NCBI RefSeq assembly: GCF_009740285.1
Contig: NZ_CP046566.1
Location: 1,170,501-1,234,500, forward strand
From: Phnomibacter ginsenosidimutans
GTDB taxonomy: Bacteria; Bacteroidota; Bacteroidia; Chitinophagales; Chitinophagaceae
DNA: 64,000 bases
Direction: 5' to 3'
Shown here: piece by piece, positions 1 to 9,073 of the stretch
Layout: every line of letters starts with the position of its first letter
Position numbering within the stretch: position 1 is the stretch's first letter
Made by a program: the position numbers and the translations under genes
Notes under the pieces: model-generated
Seen by the model: the letters and a program-made list of their open reading frames with translations, nothing else
Told to the model about the DNA's origin: nothing
Database searches by the model: none

Positions 1-641
1 TCTTTGGGTATCGTCAAACAGGTATTTATCAGTCTACTGCCGACATCTCTAAGCAGGCTGCCTTCATCAACACATTGCCTGGTGATATTGCCTATGCCGA
101 TTTGGATGGCGATGATGTAATTACACCAGCCGACCGTACCAATATTGGTACACCTTTCCCACCATATTCTTATGGTGCCAATATCGAACTGAACTATAAC
201 GGATTCGACTTTGTGCTCGAAGGTCAGGGTGCCGCCGGACACAGCATTTACACACAGCGCCGCACATCTACTTTTGCAGTGCTCAACTACGAAGCCAACC
301 GCCTGAATGCATGGACTGCGCCAGGTACCAGCAATGTAGAACCCATTTTGGACAACACCCGTGGCAACAACTTCCTGATGAGCACCTACTTCCTGGAGCC
401 CGGCGATTACTTCCGCATTCGTACGTTGCAAGTGGGTTACACTTTCCAGCAAAATGCGCTGCGCAAAGTGGGTATTCAAAAAGCAAGAGTGTTCCTGAGC
501 GGACAGAATATCAAAACATGGAGCCTCGTTACCGGTTACTCACCCGAGCCACTCATTGGCAGCATTTTGGGTGGTGGTGCTGATAATGGTGCTTATCCTG
601 TTCCTGCTATTTACTCTTGTGGCATCAACCTTACTTTCTAA
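1..641 (+). CDS. SusC-like TonB-dependent receptor, C-terminal part
   Basis: This is the last 212 residues of an outer-membrane SusC/RagA transporter; the gene begins before the window and is open in frame from base 3. It carries the typical late-barrel sequence LPGDIAYADLDGDDVI followed by ADRTNIGTPFPPYSYG, the 'D-x-N/D-G-D' loop and 'G-x-P-x-P' segment found near the end of nearly all SusC proteins, and it ends in an aromatic residue (NLTF) as outer-membrane barrels do. It imports oligosaccharides with the SusD lipoprotein that starts 19 bases downstream. The substrate cannot be read from this fragment; the downstream GH144-like gene suggests a beta-glucan. Confidence 0.93.
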   Translation, partial: FGYRQTGIYQSTADISKQAAFINTLPGDIAYADLDGDDVITPADRTNIGTPFPPYSYGANIELNYNGFDFVLEGQGAAGHSIYTQRRTSTFAVLNYEANRLNAWTAPGTSNVEPILDNTRGNNFLMSTYFLEPGDYFRIRTLQVGYTFQQNALRKVGIQKARVFLSGQNIKTWSLVTGYSPEPLIGSILGGGADNGAYPVPAIYSCGINLTF

Positions 642-660
642 CAGACAAAAACATTTCCAA

Positions 661-2208
661 ATGAAAACAATCAATCAACTTACCTGGAAAGCTTGCCTGT
701 TGGTATTGTCCGCAGGACTGCTCTTTACGAGCACAGGCTGCAATAAGTTTTTAGATACCGAACGTCAAGGGGCTTATGACGAAGAGAACTATCCGTACCC
801 CGGTGGCAGCGGCCCGTACGACCAATTTATTTTTGGTGCCTACAACGATTTGCGCAGCTTCAACCTGCACAGCCAATCATTCATTACTGCCGTAAGTATT
901 CGCAGCGATGATGCAGACAAAGGAAGTACGCCAGCCGATGGTGGAGCCAATGCTTTGACCATGGATAATTTTCCTGTGTTGCCAAGCAATGGTTTCCTCA
1001 ATACCATTTGGTTGGGCAACTATTCGTTAGTAACAAAATGTAACAGCACCATTAAAGAAGTAAACACCAATGCTACCATTGTAGCGCCTGAGCAAATCAA
1101 GCAGCAAACTTTGGGTGAAGCACGTTTCCTGCGGGCCTATGCCTACTTCAATCTGGTGCGTTATTTTGGTAGTGTGCCCCTCATCGATTCATTGTTCTCC
1201 GATCCTGCGGCGCAGAATAACGTACCACAGAGTTCAGCAGCTCAGTTGTACGCCTTCATCGAAAGCGACCTGACATTTGCGGCAGCCAATTTGCCACTTA
1301 CATGGGATGCAAAATTTGCCGGCCGTGTCACCCGTGGTGCTGCCAATGGTTTGCTGGCAAAAGTGTACCTCACCCAAAAGAAATGGGCTGCGGCACAAGC
1401 TGCTGCACAAGCGGTTATGGCTTCGGGTGTGTATGATTTGTCTACTCCGTACGACAAAATTTTCCGTGAAGAAGGTGAGAACAGCAGAGAGTCGATTTTT
1501 GAAGTGCAGGCTACTGCTTCTGCCGCTATTCCATCGGCCAATGGCGTACAGTATGCACAAATACAAGGTACCCGTGGCGCCGGCGATTGGGACCGTGGCT
1601 GGGGTTGGAACACACCGAGTGTACAACTCGAAGCTGCTTACGAAGCTGGCGACCCACGCAAGAACCGCACCATCATGTACACCAGCACAGCTACCACTAC
1701 TTACCAAACCATTTATGGCGAAACCATTCCTGTTGGTTTGCCTAACCCTCGTTATAATGGTAAAGTGGCCACTAATCCTTCTATCCGTTCAGCTATTGGC
1801 AACCGCTTTGGTTACTGGATGAATGTGCGTTTGCTTCGTTATGCCGATGTAGTGCTCATGTTTGCAGAAGCGGCCAACGAAGTAGGCGGCACTGCCAATA
1901 TTGAAGCAGCCCGAGTAGCCCTCAACAGTGTTCGTGCCCGTGCCCGTGCTGGCAACAACAGTGTGCTGCCCGATGTAACCACTACCGATCAGGAATTGCT
2001 GCGCCAGGCCATTCGCCAGGAGCGTAGGGTAGAGCTGGCCATGGAGCACGACCGTTTCTGGGATATCGTTCGCTGGGGAATTGCACAAGATGTATTGCAG
2101 GCTGCGGGTAAAACCAATTTCTCCAACAGTCGTGATGTGTTGCTGCCCATTCCGCAAACACAAATTGACCTGAGTGCCGGTGTGCTCAAGCAAAATCCTG
2201 GCTATTAA
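661..2208 (+). CDS. SusD/RagB-type glycan-binding lipoprotein
   Basis: A 515-residue surface lipoprotein that lids the SusC barrel. The open frame extends upstream to 556, but the ATG at 661 gives a clean lipoprotein signal (KACLLVLSAGLLFTSTGC, Cys27), so I use it. SusD landmarks are present: GEARFLRAYAYFNLVRYFG in the TPR half, GRVTRGAANGLLAKVYLTQK, a late RQERRVELAMEHDRFWDIVR and the C-terminal LLPIPQTQIDLS then QNPGY. Together with the SusC before it and the LamG lipoprotein after it, this forms the binding/uptake part of a PUL. The ligand is not predictable from sequence alone. Confidence 0.95.
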   Translation: MKTINQLTWKACLLVLSAGLLFTSTGCNKFLDTERQGAYDEENYPYPGGSGPYDQFIFGAYNDLRSFNLHSQSFITAVSIRSDDADKGSTPADGGANALTMDNFPVLPSNGFLNTIWLGNYSLVTKCNSTIKEVNTNATIVAPEQIKQQTLGEARFLRAYAYFNLVRYFGSVPLIDSLFSDPAAQNNVPQSSAAQLYAFIESDLTFAAANLPLTWDAKFAGRVTRGAANGLLAKVYLTQKKWAAAQAAAQAVMASGVYDLSTPYDKIFREEGENSRESIFEVQATASAAIPSANGVQYAQIQGTRGAGDWDRGWGWNTPSVQLEAAYEAGDPRKNRTIMYTSTATTTYQTIYGETIPVGLPNPRYNGKVATNPSIRSAIGNRFGYWMNVRLLRYADVVLMFAEAANEVGGTANIEAARVALNSVRARARAGNNSVLPDVTTTDQELLRQAIRQERRVELAMEHDRFWDIVRWGIAQDVLQAAGKTNFSNSRDVLLPIPQTQIDLSAGVLKQNPGY

Positions 2209-2233
2209 TTGTTGATGTTTTAAAACACGAATT

Positions 2234-3125
2234 ATGAAAACAACATTTGCATATATGAAACAGGGCGCTTGCTGCATTGCTGGCTTTTTCGCTGCTGGCT
2301 ACGGCTTGCAAAAAGGATGGTAATCCCTACAACCTGCCCGGCGTTAATCCTGCCGATTATCAAGGTAAGATTGATGGCTTCAATAGCTCCGACGAAGTAT
2401 ATCCGGAAAACGTGATTGCGTACTGGAGCTTCGACGATACCAAGAATGAATTGAAAACAAATACGGCACCCGGACAAACCGCCAACGATGTGTTTGTAAC
2501 GGGTGGCGTAAGGGGCAAAGCCTTGAGCCTTGCTGCCGGCTATTTGTATTACCCCACACAGTTTGCCAAGTTCAAAACCGATTCGCTCAAAAACTGGAGC
2601 ATTAGTGTTTGGGTAAAAATTTTGAACAATGGCAGCAAGCGTACCATGCTGTTTCAACTCACTCGTCCCGGTCAGTTTAATGGCAGTATCAACTTTGCGT
2701 TGAATACCCAGTCTTTCCCTGCCAGCAATACAAGCACGTTGCGCATTCAGCCTACTTTCCTTACTATGACTGGTGGCACACAAGACAATATCAACAACAC
2801 TTTGTCGCCCACCATTGGTGCTGATAAATGGACGCACATAGTGCTCACCTATGAGTACCTCACGGGTATCTTCAACATTTGGGCAGATGGCTTAAAGATT
2901 GGTGGCTTCCCCAACCGTGGCACCGGCAACAACTCATTCAAAGCCTATGAGCCCAGCGAAGTCATCATTGGTTCTAACTACAACGGCATCCCCGGCAAGT
3001 CTGTGAGTTCAGATGTATCATTCGCCCCCATGACTGGTCAGGTAGATGAGCTGCGGGTGTACAATCGTTTGCTGCCCGATGCGCATATTAAAGCATTGTT
3101 CAACTTGGGTAAAGCCAATAAGTAA
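2234..3125 (+). CDS. LamG/concanavalin-like surface lipoprotein (frameshift in signal peptide)
   Basis: About 290 residues. The main frame opens at 2259 and reads LAAFSLLATACKKDG-like lipobox sequence (LLAFSLLATACKKDG), but has no good start codon. The ATGs at 2234 and 2255 lie in another frame and would give MKTTFAYMKQG before shifting. Removing one base around 2258-2270 joins them into a normal lipoprotein signal peptide, so I annotate from 2234 across a one-base frameshift. The mature part is a LamG_3/concanavalin-like jelly roll: YWSFDDTKNE, WSISVWVKIL, WTHIVLTYEY and VDELRVYNRLL are the usual strand motifs of that fold. It sits where SusE/SusF or another surface glycan-binding protein is normally found, so a glycan-binding role is inferred. 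Confidence 0.82.
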
Positions 3126-3154
3126 TAGCAGTAGTTGTTAGTATAGTTTTATAA

Positions 3155-3197
3155 AGGGGCACATGGGTTAGGTCTTTTACCTGTGTGCCCCTATTTT
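3155..3197 (+). terminator. Intergenic hairpin, possible weak terminator
   Basis: AGGGGCACA pairs with TGTGCCCCT, and two G-U pairs extend the stem to about 14 bp. It is followed by only four T. It lies 22 bases before the GH144-like gene, so it may be a partial terminator or a 3'-end stabiliser of the susCD-lamG message rather than a full stop. Confidence 0.45.
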
Positions 3198-3219
3198 GTG
3201 AACAAGAAATGAGTGTGAT

Positions 3220-4581
3220 ATGAAAAAAATACTTCTTGCCGCAGCCGGTGTGCTTTTTGTAATAGCATCAGCAGTTGCACAAAAAAAAGCGTTGCAAACC
3301 ACCTCTGTTCCTTTTGCGTCTGCAAAAGATGCGGCCCTGTTTACCGAAGTGCAGCGGGCCACCTTTCAATATTTTTGGAATGGGGCTGAGCCTACGAGTG
3401 GCTTGGCAAGGGAGCGTTTTCATGCCGATAATGTGTACCCGCAAAATGATAAGCATGTAGTAACCAGCGGTGGTGGTGGCTTTGGTGTGATGGCCATTTT
3501 GGTAGGCATCGAAAGAAAATTTATAACCCGTGAAGAAGGATTGAAGCGGTTGGAAAAAATCGTTGGCTTTTTAGAAACCGCCGACCGTTTTCACGGCGCA
3601 TGGCCACACTGGTGGAATGGCGAAACTGGTAAGGTGAAACCATTCAGCAAAAAAGATGATGGCGGCGATTTGGTAGAAAGTTCTTTTATGCTGCAAGGCT
3701 TGCTTTGTGTACGCCAGTATTTTCAGCAAGGCAATACTGAAGAAAAAGCGTTGGCAGCCCGCATTGATAAACTGTGGCGGGAAGTAGAGTTTGATTGGTA
3801 CACCAATAACAAAAATGTATTGTACTGGCATTGGAGCCCCAACTACGGTTGGGAAATGAATTTTCCGGTGAAGGGCTACAACGAATGTTTGATTATGTAT
3901 GTGCTGGCGGCTTCATCGCCCACACATGGCGTTGCTCCTGCTGTGTATCATGAAGGCTGGGCACAAAATGGCAAGATTAATGAACAGCCCGATGGCTACG
4001 ATGGCATTCAGTTGCAACTGCATTATCAGGGCGATAATAAAACAAGTGGTCCCTTGTTTTGGTCGCACTATTCTTACCTCGGCCTCGACCCTCGTGGGTT
4101 GAAAGACAAATACGCTGATTATTGGAAAGAGACAACCGGTCATGCACAAATACATTATCGTTGGGCGGTCAACAATCCCAAGAAATACAAAGGCTATGGC
4201 CCCGATAATTGGGGCATGACATCCAGCTATTCCATTAAAGGATATGCAGGACATGCGCCTTCTATGGAACATGACCTTGGTGTGATTTCTCCTACCGCGG
4301 CCTTGTCTTCTTTTCCGTACACACCCAAAGAGTCGATGGCGGCGATGAAAAACTGGTACTTCAATAAAAAGGATAAACTCTGGGGTGAGTTTGGCTTCTA
4401 TGATGCCTTCAGCGAAACAGCTAATTGGTACAAACCGCATTACCTCGCCATTGACCAAGGGCCAATTGTGGTGATGATGGAAAACTACCGTAGCGGGTTG
4501 CTCTGGAATTTGTTTATGAGTTGCCCCGAAGTGCAGACGGGTTTAACCAAACTGGGTTTCACCAGTCCGCATATTAAATAA
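3220..4581 (+). CDS. GH144-like (PF10091) glucanase, probable endo-beta-1,2-glucanase
   Basis: A 453-residue secreted (alpha/alpha)6-barrel protein of the 'putative glucoamylase' family PF10091, whose characterised members include the GH144 endo-beta-1,2-glucanases first described in Chitinophaga. Signal peptide: MKKILLAAAGVLFVIASAVAQ. Family features visible are VQRATFQYFWNGAEPTSGLA, GGGGFGVMAILVGIERKFI, WPHWWNGETGK, then GYNECLIMYVLAASSPTH, SHYSYLGLDPRGLKD and a late DQGPIVVMMENYRSGLLWNL. Coming after SusC, SusD and a LamG lipoprotein, it is the enzyme of this left-hand PUL. Endo action on beta-1,2-glucan is inferred from the family; PF10091 also has uncharacterised members, so the exact linkage is not certain. 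No beta-glucosidase is seen beside it in the window. Confidence 0.82.
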   Translation: MKKILLAAAGVLFVIASAVAQKKALQTTSVPFASAKDAALFTEVQRATFQYFWNGAEPTSGLARERFHADNVYPQNDKHVVTSGGGGFGVMAILVGIERKFITREEGLKRLEKIVGFLETADRFHGAWPHWWNGETGKVKPFSKKDDGGDLVESSFMLQGLLCVRQYFQQGNTEEKALAARIDKLWREVEFDWYTNNKNVLYWHWSPNYGWEMNFPVKGYNECLIMYVLAASSPTHGVAPAVYHEGWAQNGKINEQPDGYDGIQLQLHYQGDNKTSGPLFWSHYSYLGLDPRGLKDKYADYWKETTGHAQIHYRWAVNNPKKYKGYGPDNWGMTSSYSIKGYAGHAPSMEHDLGVISPTAALSSFPYTPKESMAAMKNWYFNKKDKLWGEFGFYDAFSETANWYKPHYLAIDQGPIVVMMENYRSGLLWNLFMSCPEVQTGLTKLGFTSPHIK

Positions 4582-4725
4582 TGATGCTGTTGATGAATGC
4601 GGTTTACGTAACCGTTTTCGTTTAGCCATTTTCGAAAAAGTAGGGTGCATGACAGTGCATAATGGTCAATAACCTTTCTTTATATGCGCATTGCCAAGCG
4701 GTATTGCCCGAAAGAAAGCTGCTGT

Positions 4726-7700
4726 ATGAACGCCCGAAAGAAATTGCTCCACTATTGGCATTGGCTGTTGGTACTTGTTCCACTGGTATCAACAGCCAAT
4801 AATTTTTCACCCATTACCCGCATTGGTATTGAAAAAGGATTGTCGAACAATTCGGTAAGATGCATTTTGCAAGACCGCCAGGGATTTATCTGGATTGGCA
4901 CTTACGATGGATTGAACCGTTACGATGGCAGTGAGTTTAAAGTGTTTCGCAACCGGCCCGATGACAGCACTTCGTTGCCGCACAATTATATTTATTCCAT
5001 TCACGAAGATGGCCGGCAACAGTTTTGGGTAGGCACTGGTCAGGGCATTGCCCAGCTCGACAGAACCACCGGTATATTTTCCCCCGTGTACTATATACAA
5101 CAGCCGGGGCGGCAGCGGGAACGCTTGTCTATCAATGCCAATTTTATCAGCTCCGACAGTCAAGGTAATGTTTGGTTTGGAACCAACGGTTGGGGATTGA
5201 TGCAGAAGCGTTCTGCAGACAAAGATCCTGTGCAGATACTTTGCCAAACCAATACGGGCTGGTCCAATGGGTACATAGCCAAAGCCATGGCGCAGGTAGG
5301 GCAGCAGTTGTATGTGTTTGTAACCGATATTGGACTTTGCCAATACGATGCGGCCAGCAAACGCTTACTATTGGCCGATGCCAGCGTAGCCAATGCCAAC
5401 AGTATGGTAGCGGATGCTGCAGGCAATATTTGGGTAGGCAGCGAAAATGGCTTGCATCAATACAACACCATGCTGCGCAAATACACGGCTCATTTCACAC
5501 AAGCATCTGGAGTGTTGCCTTTTGATAATGTAAGCAGTTTGTTTATTGCCAATCATGAATTGTGGATTGCAACAGAAGGAGGTGGTATTGCCATTCGCAA
5601 CATGCAGCAAGGCAAAGTCCGTTATCTGACTGCAGGCAAAGGCCAACACGACCTGAGCAGCGATGCCGTGTATGCACTGGCCACCGACAATGAAGGTCGT
5701 ATGTGGATTGGCACTCACAAAGGCGGTTGCAATGTTATATCTTCTTCCGACGGCCGATTTGTAACCATTGCCAATGATCCGTTCAACGGCAATTCTCTCA
5801 TCGGCAACTTTGTGTATTCATTTGCAGAAAGCAAAACCGACGAAGATATTTTTATTGGTACCGATGGCAACGGACTCAGCATCTGGAACCGGCGTAGCAA
5901 TCGCTTTACCAACTATGTGCACCATGCAGGCGATGCCAGCAGCATCAGCCATAATTCGGTGACCAATATTTTTACTGATTACACCGGTAAAATTTGGATG
6001 ACTACACTGGGAGGCGGTGTCAATCAGTTTAGCAAAGCCACCGGAAAATTCAAGCATTACAAACTGCTGAACACGGCCAACGGCACCGAAAATAAAAATG
6101 CATTAAGCCTGTATGAAGACAAGGATAAAACCTTGTGGGCTACCACTTTCGGTAAGATGTATCGCTATAACCGGGCTGACGATCGCTTTGATATTTTTTC
6201 TCAAAACATCAACGATATCATCAGCATTACAGAAGACAAACAGGGGCAATTGTGGGGTGGTACTACCAATCAGTTGGTACAAATAGACCGGCAAGACAAG
6301 CAGCATCATTTTTACGACATTGGTGGCAAACCGGTGCGGGCCATACTTGCCGATGCCAACAGCAACCGCTTGTGGTTGGGCACCGAAGGCAACGGGCTGT
6401 TGCTGTTTGACATATCTACGGGAAAAGTGATGGAACGCTACACCGATGCCAATGGCTTGTGCAACAATGCGGTGCACACCATTGTAAAAGATGGCAAGGG
6501 CATGCTGTGGCTGAGTACTTTTAATGGGTTGGCCCGCTTCGATCCGAAGCGCAAATCATTCAGCAACTTTTATCAAAGCGATGGTTTGCAAAGCAATCAG
6601 TTTAACTATCGTTCTGCATACAAGCTGCGCAGTGGCGAACTGATGTTTGGTGGTATCAAGGGCTTCAATCTGTTTCATCCGGATAGCATTGTAGTGCGGA
6701 GTTTTATGCCCCCACTGTACATCACCAGTATCATGATCAACAGCAAGGATGTAGCCGTGGCTGGTAATGACTACATCAGCAAACGCAATGCTGCGACCAT
6801 TGAAGAGTTGCGCATTCCTTACGATGAAGCCATTCTGTCAATCCGCTTCAATGCACTGGAGTATGCTTCGCCGGAAAAAATAAGCTATGCATATTTTTTG
6901 GAAGGATGGGACAGAGGATGGACGTATGCCGGCAACACCCGCAACATCAATTACAACAACCTTACAGAAGGCAGTTATGTGCTGCACATTAAAAGCACCA
7001 ATGCGGCAGGCACCTGGCAAGAAAAGGAATCCCTGCTTCGGATAATTGTGTTGCCGCCATGGTACCGCAGCTGGTGGGCTTACAGTTTGTACCTGCTGCT
7101 GGCAGCGGGTTTGGGCTATGTTATTTACAACTATCGCATACAGCAAGAGCGGCTGCGCTACAAAATAAAACTGGCCCAATTACAAGCCGATCAGGAGCAG
7201 GAAGTAAACGAAAGGCGACAATCTTTTTTTACCAATATTGCCCATGAGTTCAGAACACCATTGACCCTCATCATCAATCCGCTGAAAGACATTGTACAAA
7301 AAGAGGACAGCAGCGATAGCAAGGAAGAGCTCGGGCTGGTGTACCGCAATGCCCGACGGTTACTGAGCCTGGTAGATCAGTTTTTATTGTTTAGAAAAAC
7401 GGACACAGATACGGGGCAGTTGGTTGAGCAAGTGTTTCACTTCGATCAATTGTGCCAAGAAACCTATCTCTATTTTGTGCAGCAGGCCCGGTCTAAACAA
7501 ATAAACTACCAGCTGCAGGTAAATGCGCAGCCAATTGTGGTGAAAGGCGACCGCGAAAAACTGGATATCATTTTATACAACCTGATGTCGAATGCGCTGA
7601 AATATACGCCGGAGCAGGGTGAAGTATTGGTAAATGTACAAGCCGATGCTACGCAGGTAACGGTAGAAGTATGCGACAGCGGCCCGGGTATACCCCCGCA

Positions 7701-8841
7701 GGTGGGCAACCGTTTGTTCGAAAAATATTATCAGGTAAAAGAGCCGGGACATGCCGGCAAACCTGGTTTTGGAATTGGTTTGTACCTGGCCAAAAAATTG
7801 GCCGAAATGCATGGCGGCAGTATTGGTTTTGCCAACCGAAGCCAAACGGGAACTTGTTTTACCCTTTCGCTGCCCATTGTAAGCAGCGCTGCTCAGGTAG
7901 TAGAAAATGCGCCGGTGGCAGCTACTACGAGTACCGCATTGCTCGAAGAAATAGCTGCGGGCAGCGAACCGCTGGTTGCTGCAAAACCTGCCATTACCAA
8001 CGGCCTCGAATCGATTGTGAGTGAATTGCGCAGCATGCTCATTGTAGATGATAACGATCAAATGCGCAGCTACCTGCGGCAAGTATTCAGCAAAAACTTT
8101 ACCGTGTACGATGCGGCAAACGGGCATAAAGGTTTGGCCATTGCCCACGAAGTAATGCCCGACATCATCATCAGCGATGTGATGATGGAAGACATGACAG
8201 GCATCGATTTTTGCAAAGCCATCAAAGAAACAGCAGCACTGAACCATATTCCCTTCATTTTAATCACCGGCAGTATTTCGCCAGAGCTGAAAATGAAAGG
8301 CATTGAATACGGTGCGGATGATTACATCAGCAAACCCTTCGAAAAAGATTTGCTGGTAGCCAGGGTGCAAAGTCTGCTGCGCAATCAGCAAAACCTGCAG
8401 CAGTATTTCTACAACGAAATCACCCATCAGAAAAACTATTTCAGTGTGTCGGGTGAGTACAAGGCATTTTTAGAAGCCTGTATCGACATTGTGGAACGCC
8501 ACCTCGACGACGATGAGTTTAACATACAAGTGCTGGCTACAGAAATTGGGATGAGCCACAGCAAATTGTACAAAACCATCAAAACCATTTCGGGGCAAAG
8601 TGCCAGTGCCTTTATCCGGTTTATCCGGTTGCGCAAGGCGGCCGAAATGTTCATCAACAGCAATTATAATATCAACCAAACTGCGTTTTATGTGGGCATA
8701 AAAGACATCAAATATTTCCGGGAGCAGTTTGCCAAAACCTTTGGCATGAAGCCATCGGAATACATTGAAAAATACCGAAAGACATTGGGCAAAAATTATC
8801 GCCTCAACGATAAGGTATCTGGCGACAGGCTTAAGGAATAA
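4726..8841 (+). CDS. Hybrid two-component system sensor/regulator (HTCS)
   Basis: A 1371-residue one-protein two-component system of the kind that controls Bacteroidota PULs. I use the ATG at 4726 rather than 4684 because it gives a proper signal sequence (KKLLHYWHWLLVLVPLVSTA). Order of parts: periplasmic Reg_prop beta-propeller repeats (IWIGTYDGLNRYDG-type, residues about 25-660), a Y_Y_Y domain (about 690-770), a transmembrane helix (WWAYSLYLLLAAGLGYVIY), a HisKA domain with phosphoacceptor His840 in HEFRTPLTLI, an ATPase domain (NLMSNALKYTPE; GFGIGLYLAKKLAEMHGG), a receiver domain with Asp1151 in IIISDVMMEDM, and a C-terminal AraC-type HTH (FNIQVLATEIGMSHSKLYK). All key residues are intact. 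It is followed by a strong terminator. Whether it serves the PUL on its left or the larger one on its right is undecided; repeated C-run sites at 8886 and 16239 favour the right. Confidence 0.96.
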   Translation: MNARKKLLHYWHWLLVLVPLVSTANNFSPITRIGIEKGLSNNSVRCILQDRQGFIWIGTYDGLNRYDGSEFKVFRNRPDDSTSLPHNYIYSIHEDGRQQFWVGTGQGIAQLDRTTGIFSPVYYIQQPGRQRERLSINANFISSDSQGNVWFGTNGWGLMQKRSADKDPVQILCQTNTGWSNGYIAKAMAQVGQQLYVFVTDIGLCQYDAASKRLLLADASVANANSMVADAAGNIWVGSENGLHQYNTMLRKYTAHFTQASGVLPFDNVSSLFIANHELWIATEGGGIAIRNMQQGKVRYLTAGKGQHDLSSDAVYALATDNEGRMWIGTHKGGCNVISSSDGRFVTIANDPFNGNSLIGNFVYSFAESKTDEDIFIGTDGNGLSIWNRRSNRFTNYVHHAGDASSISHNSVTNIFTDYTGKIWMTTLGGGVNQFSKATGKFKHYKLLNTANGTENKNALSLYEDKDKTLWATTFGKMYRYNRADDRFDIFSQNINDIISITEDKQGQLWGGTTNQLVQIDRQDKQHHFYDIGGKPVRAILADANSNRLWLGTEGNGLLLFDISTGKVMERYTDANGLCNNAVHTIVKDGKGMLWLSTFNGLARFDPKRKSFSNFYQSDGLQSNQFNYRSAYKLRSGELMFGGIKGFNLFHPDSIVVRSFMPPLYITSIMINSKDVAVAGNDYISKRNAATIEELRIPYDEAILSIRFNALEYASPEKISYAYFLEGWDRGWTYAGNTRNINYNNLTEGSYVLHIKSTNAAGTWQEKESLLRIIVLPPWYRSWWAYSLYLLLAAGLGYVIYNYRIQQERLRYKIKLAQLQADQEQEVNERRQSFFTNIAHEFRTPLTLIINPLKDIVQKEDSSDSKEELGLVYRNARRLLSLVDQFLLFRKTDTDTGQLVEQVFHFDQLCQETYLYFVQQARSKQINYQLQVNAQPIVVKGDREKLDIILYNLMSNALKYTPEQGEVLVNVQADATQVTVEVCDSGPGIPPQVGNRLFEKYYQVKEPGHAGKPGFGIGLYLAKKLAEMHGGSIGFANRSQTGTCFTLSLPIVSSAAQVVENAPVAATTSTALLEEIAAGSEPLVAAKPAITNGLESIVSELRSMLIVDDNDQMRSYLRQVFSKNFTVYDAANGHKGLAIAHEVMPDIIISDVMMEDMTGIDFCKAIKETAALNHIPFILITGSISPELKMKGIEYGADDYISKPFEKDLLVARVQSLLRNQQNLQQYFYNEITHQKNYFSVSGEYKAFLEACIDIVERHLDDDEFNIQVLATEIGMSHSKLYKTIKTISGQSASAFIRFIRLRKAAEMFINSNYNINQTAFYVGIKDIKYFREQFAKTFGMKPSEYIEKYRKTLGKNYRLNDKVSGDRLKE

Positions 8842-8865
8842 AGCCTGTTATGATGCGTAGAGAGA

Positions 8866-8897
8866 GGGGTAAATTGATGAATTTACCCCCTTTTTTT
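8866..8897 (+). terminator. Rho-independent terminator after the HTCS gene
   Basis: A perfect 10-bp stem, GGGGTAAATT (8866-8875) with AATTTACCCC (8880-8889), a GATG loop, then seven T (8891-8897). It ends the HTCS transcript 25 bases after its stop codon. Its right arm and T tail also form part of the C-run motif described separately. Confidence 0.9.
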
Positions 8898-8912
8898 CCG
8901 AGTTGCCCCCCC
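8886..8912 (+). promoter_or_regulatory. C-run direct repeat (copy A), candidate HTCS operator
   Basis: The layout is C5 T7 N8 C7: CCCCC at 8886-8890, seven T, CCGAGTTG, then CCCCCCC at 8906-8912. The same arrangement (C6 T7 N8 C6) recurs at 16239-16265 before susC. In both, the second C-run starts 15 bases after the start of the T7 run. The start of the next gene is about 160 bases downstream. An operator role is inference; overlap with the terminator is an alternative explanation for this copy alone. Confidence 0.4.
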
Positions 8913-9073
8913 GTGGGGCTACCACATCTCCAATATTTTTACCCTCATACAGCCGTAGTAAGCTGGTTGCTCATTGGCCATATGAAACACAAAGTGATGT
9001 GTTACCGGGTTGCAGTTTTTGCACCCGTAAAATATTCGTCAGTGGATGCAGCTACCTTTCGGTTTTACTTATA

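Noticed and set aside
4645-4660. Direct repeat GTGCAT-N4-GTGCAT upstream of the HTCS gene
   Set aside because: Only two short copies, no promoter boxes at proper spacing nearby; too weak to call as a site.
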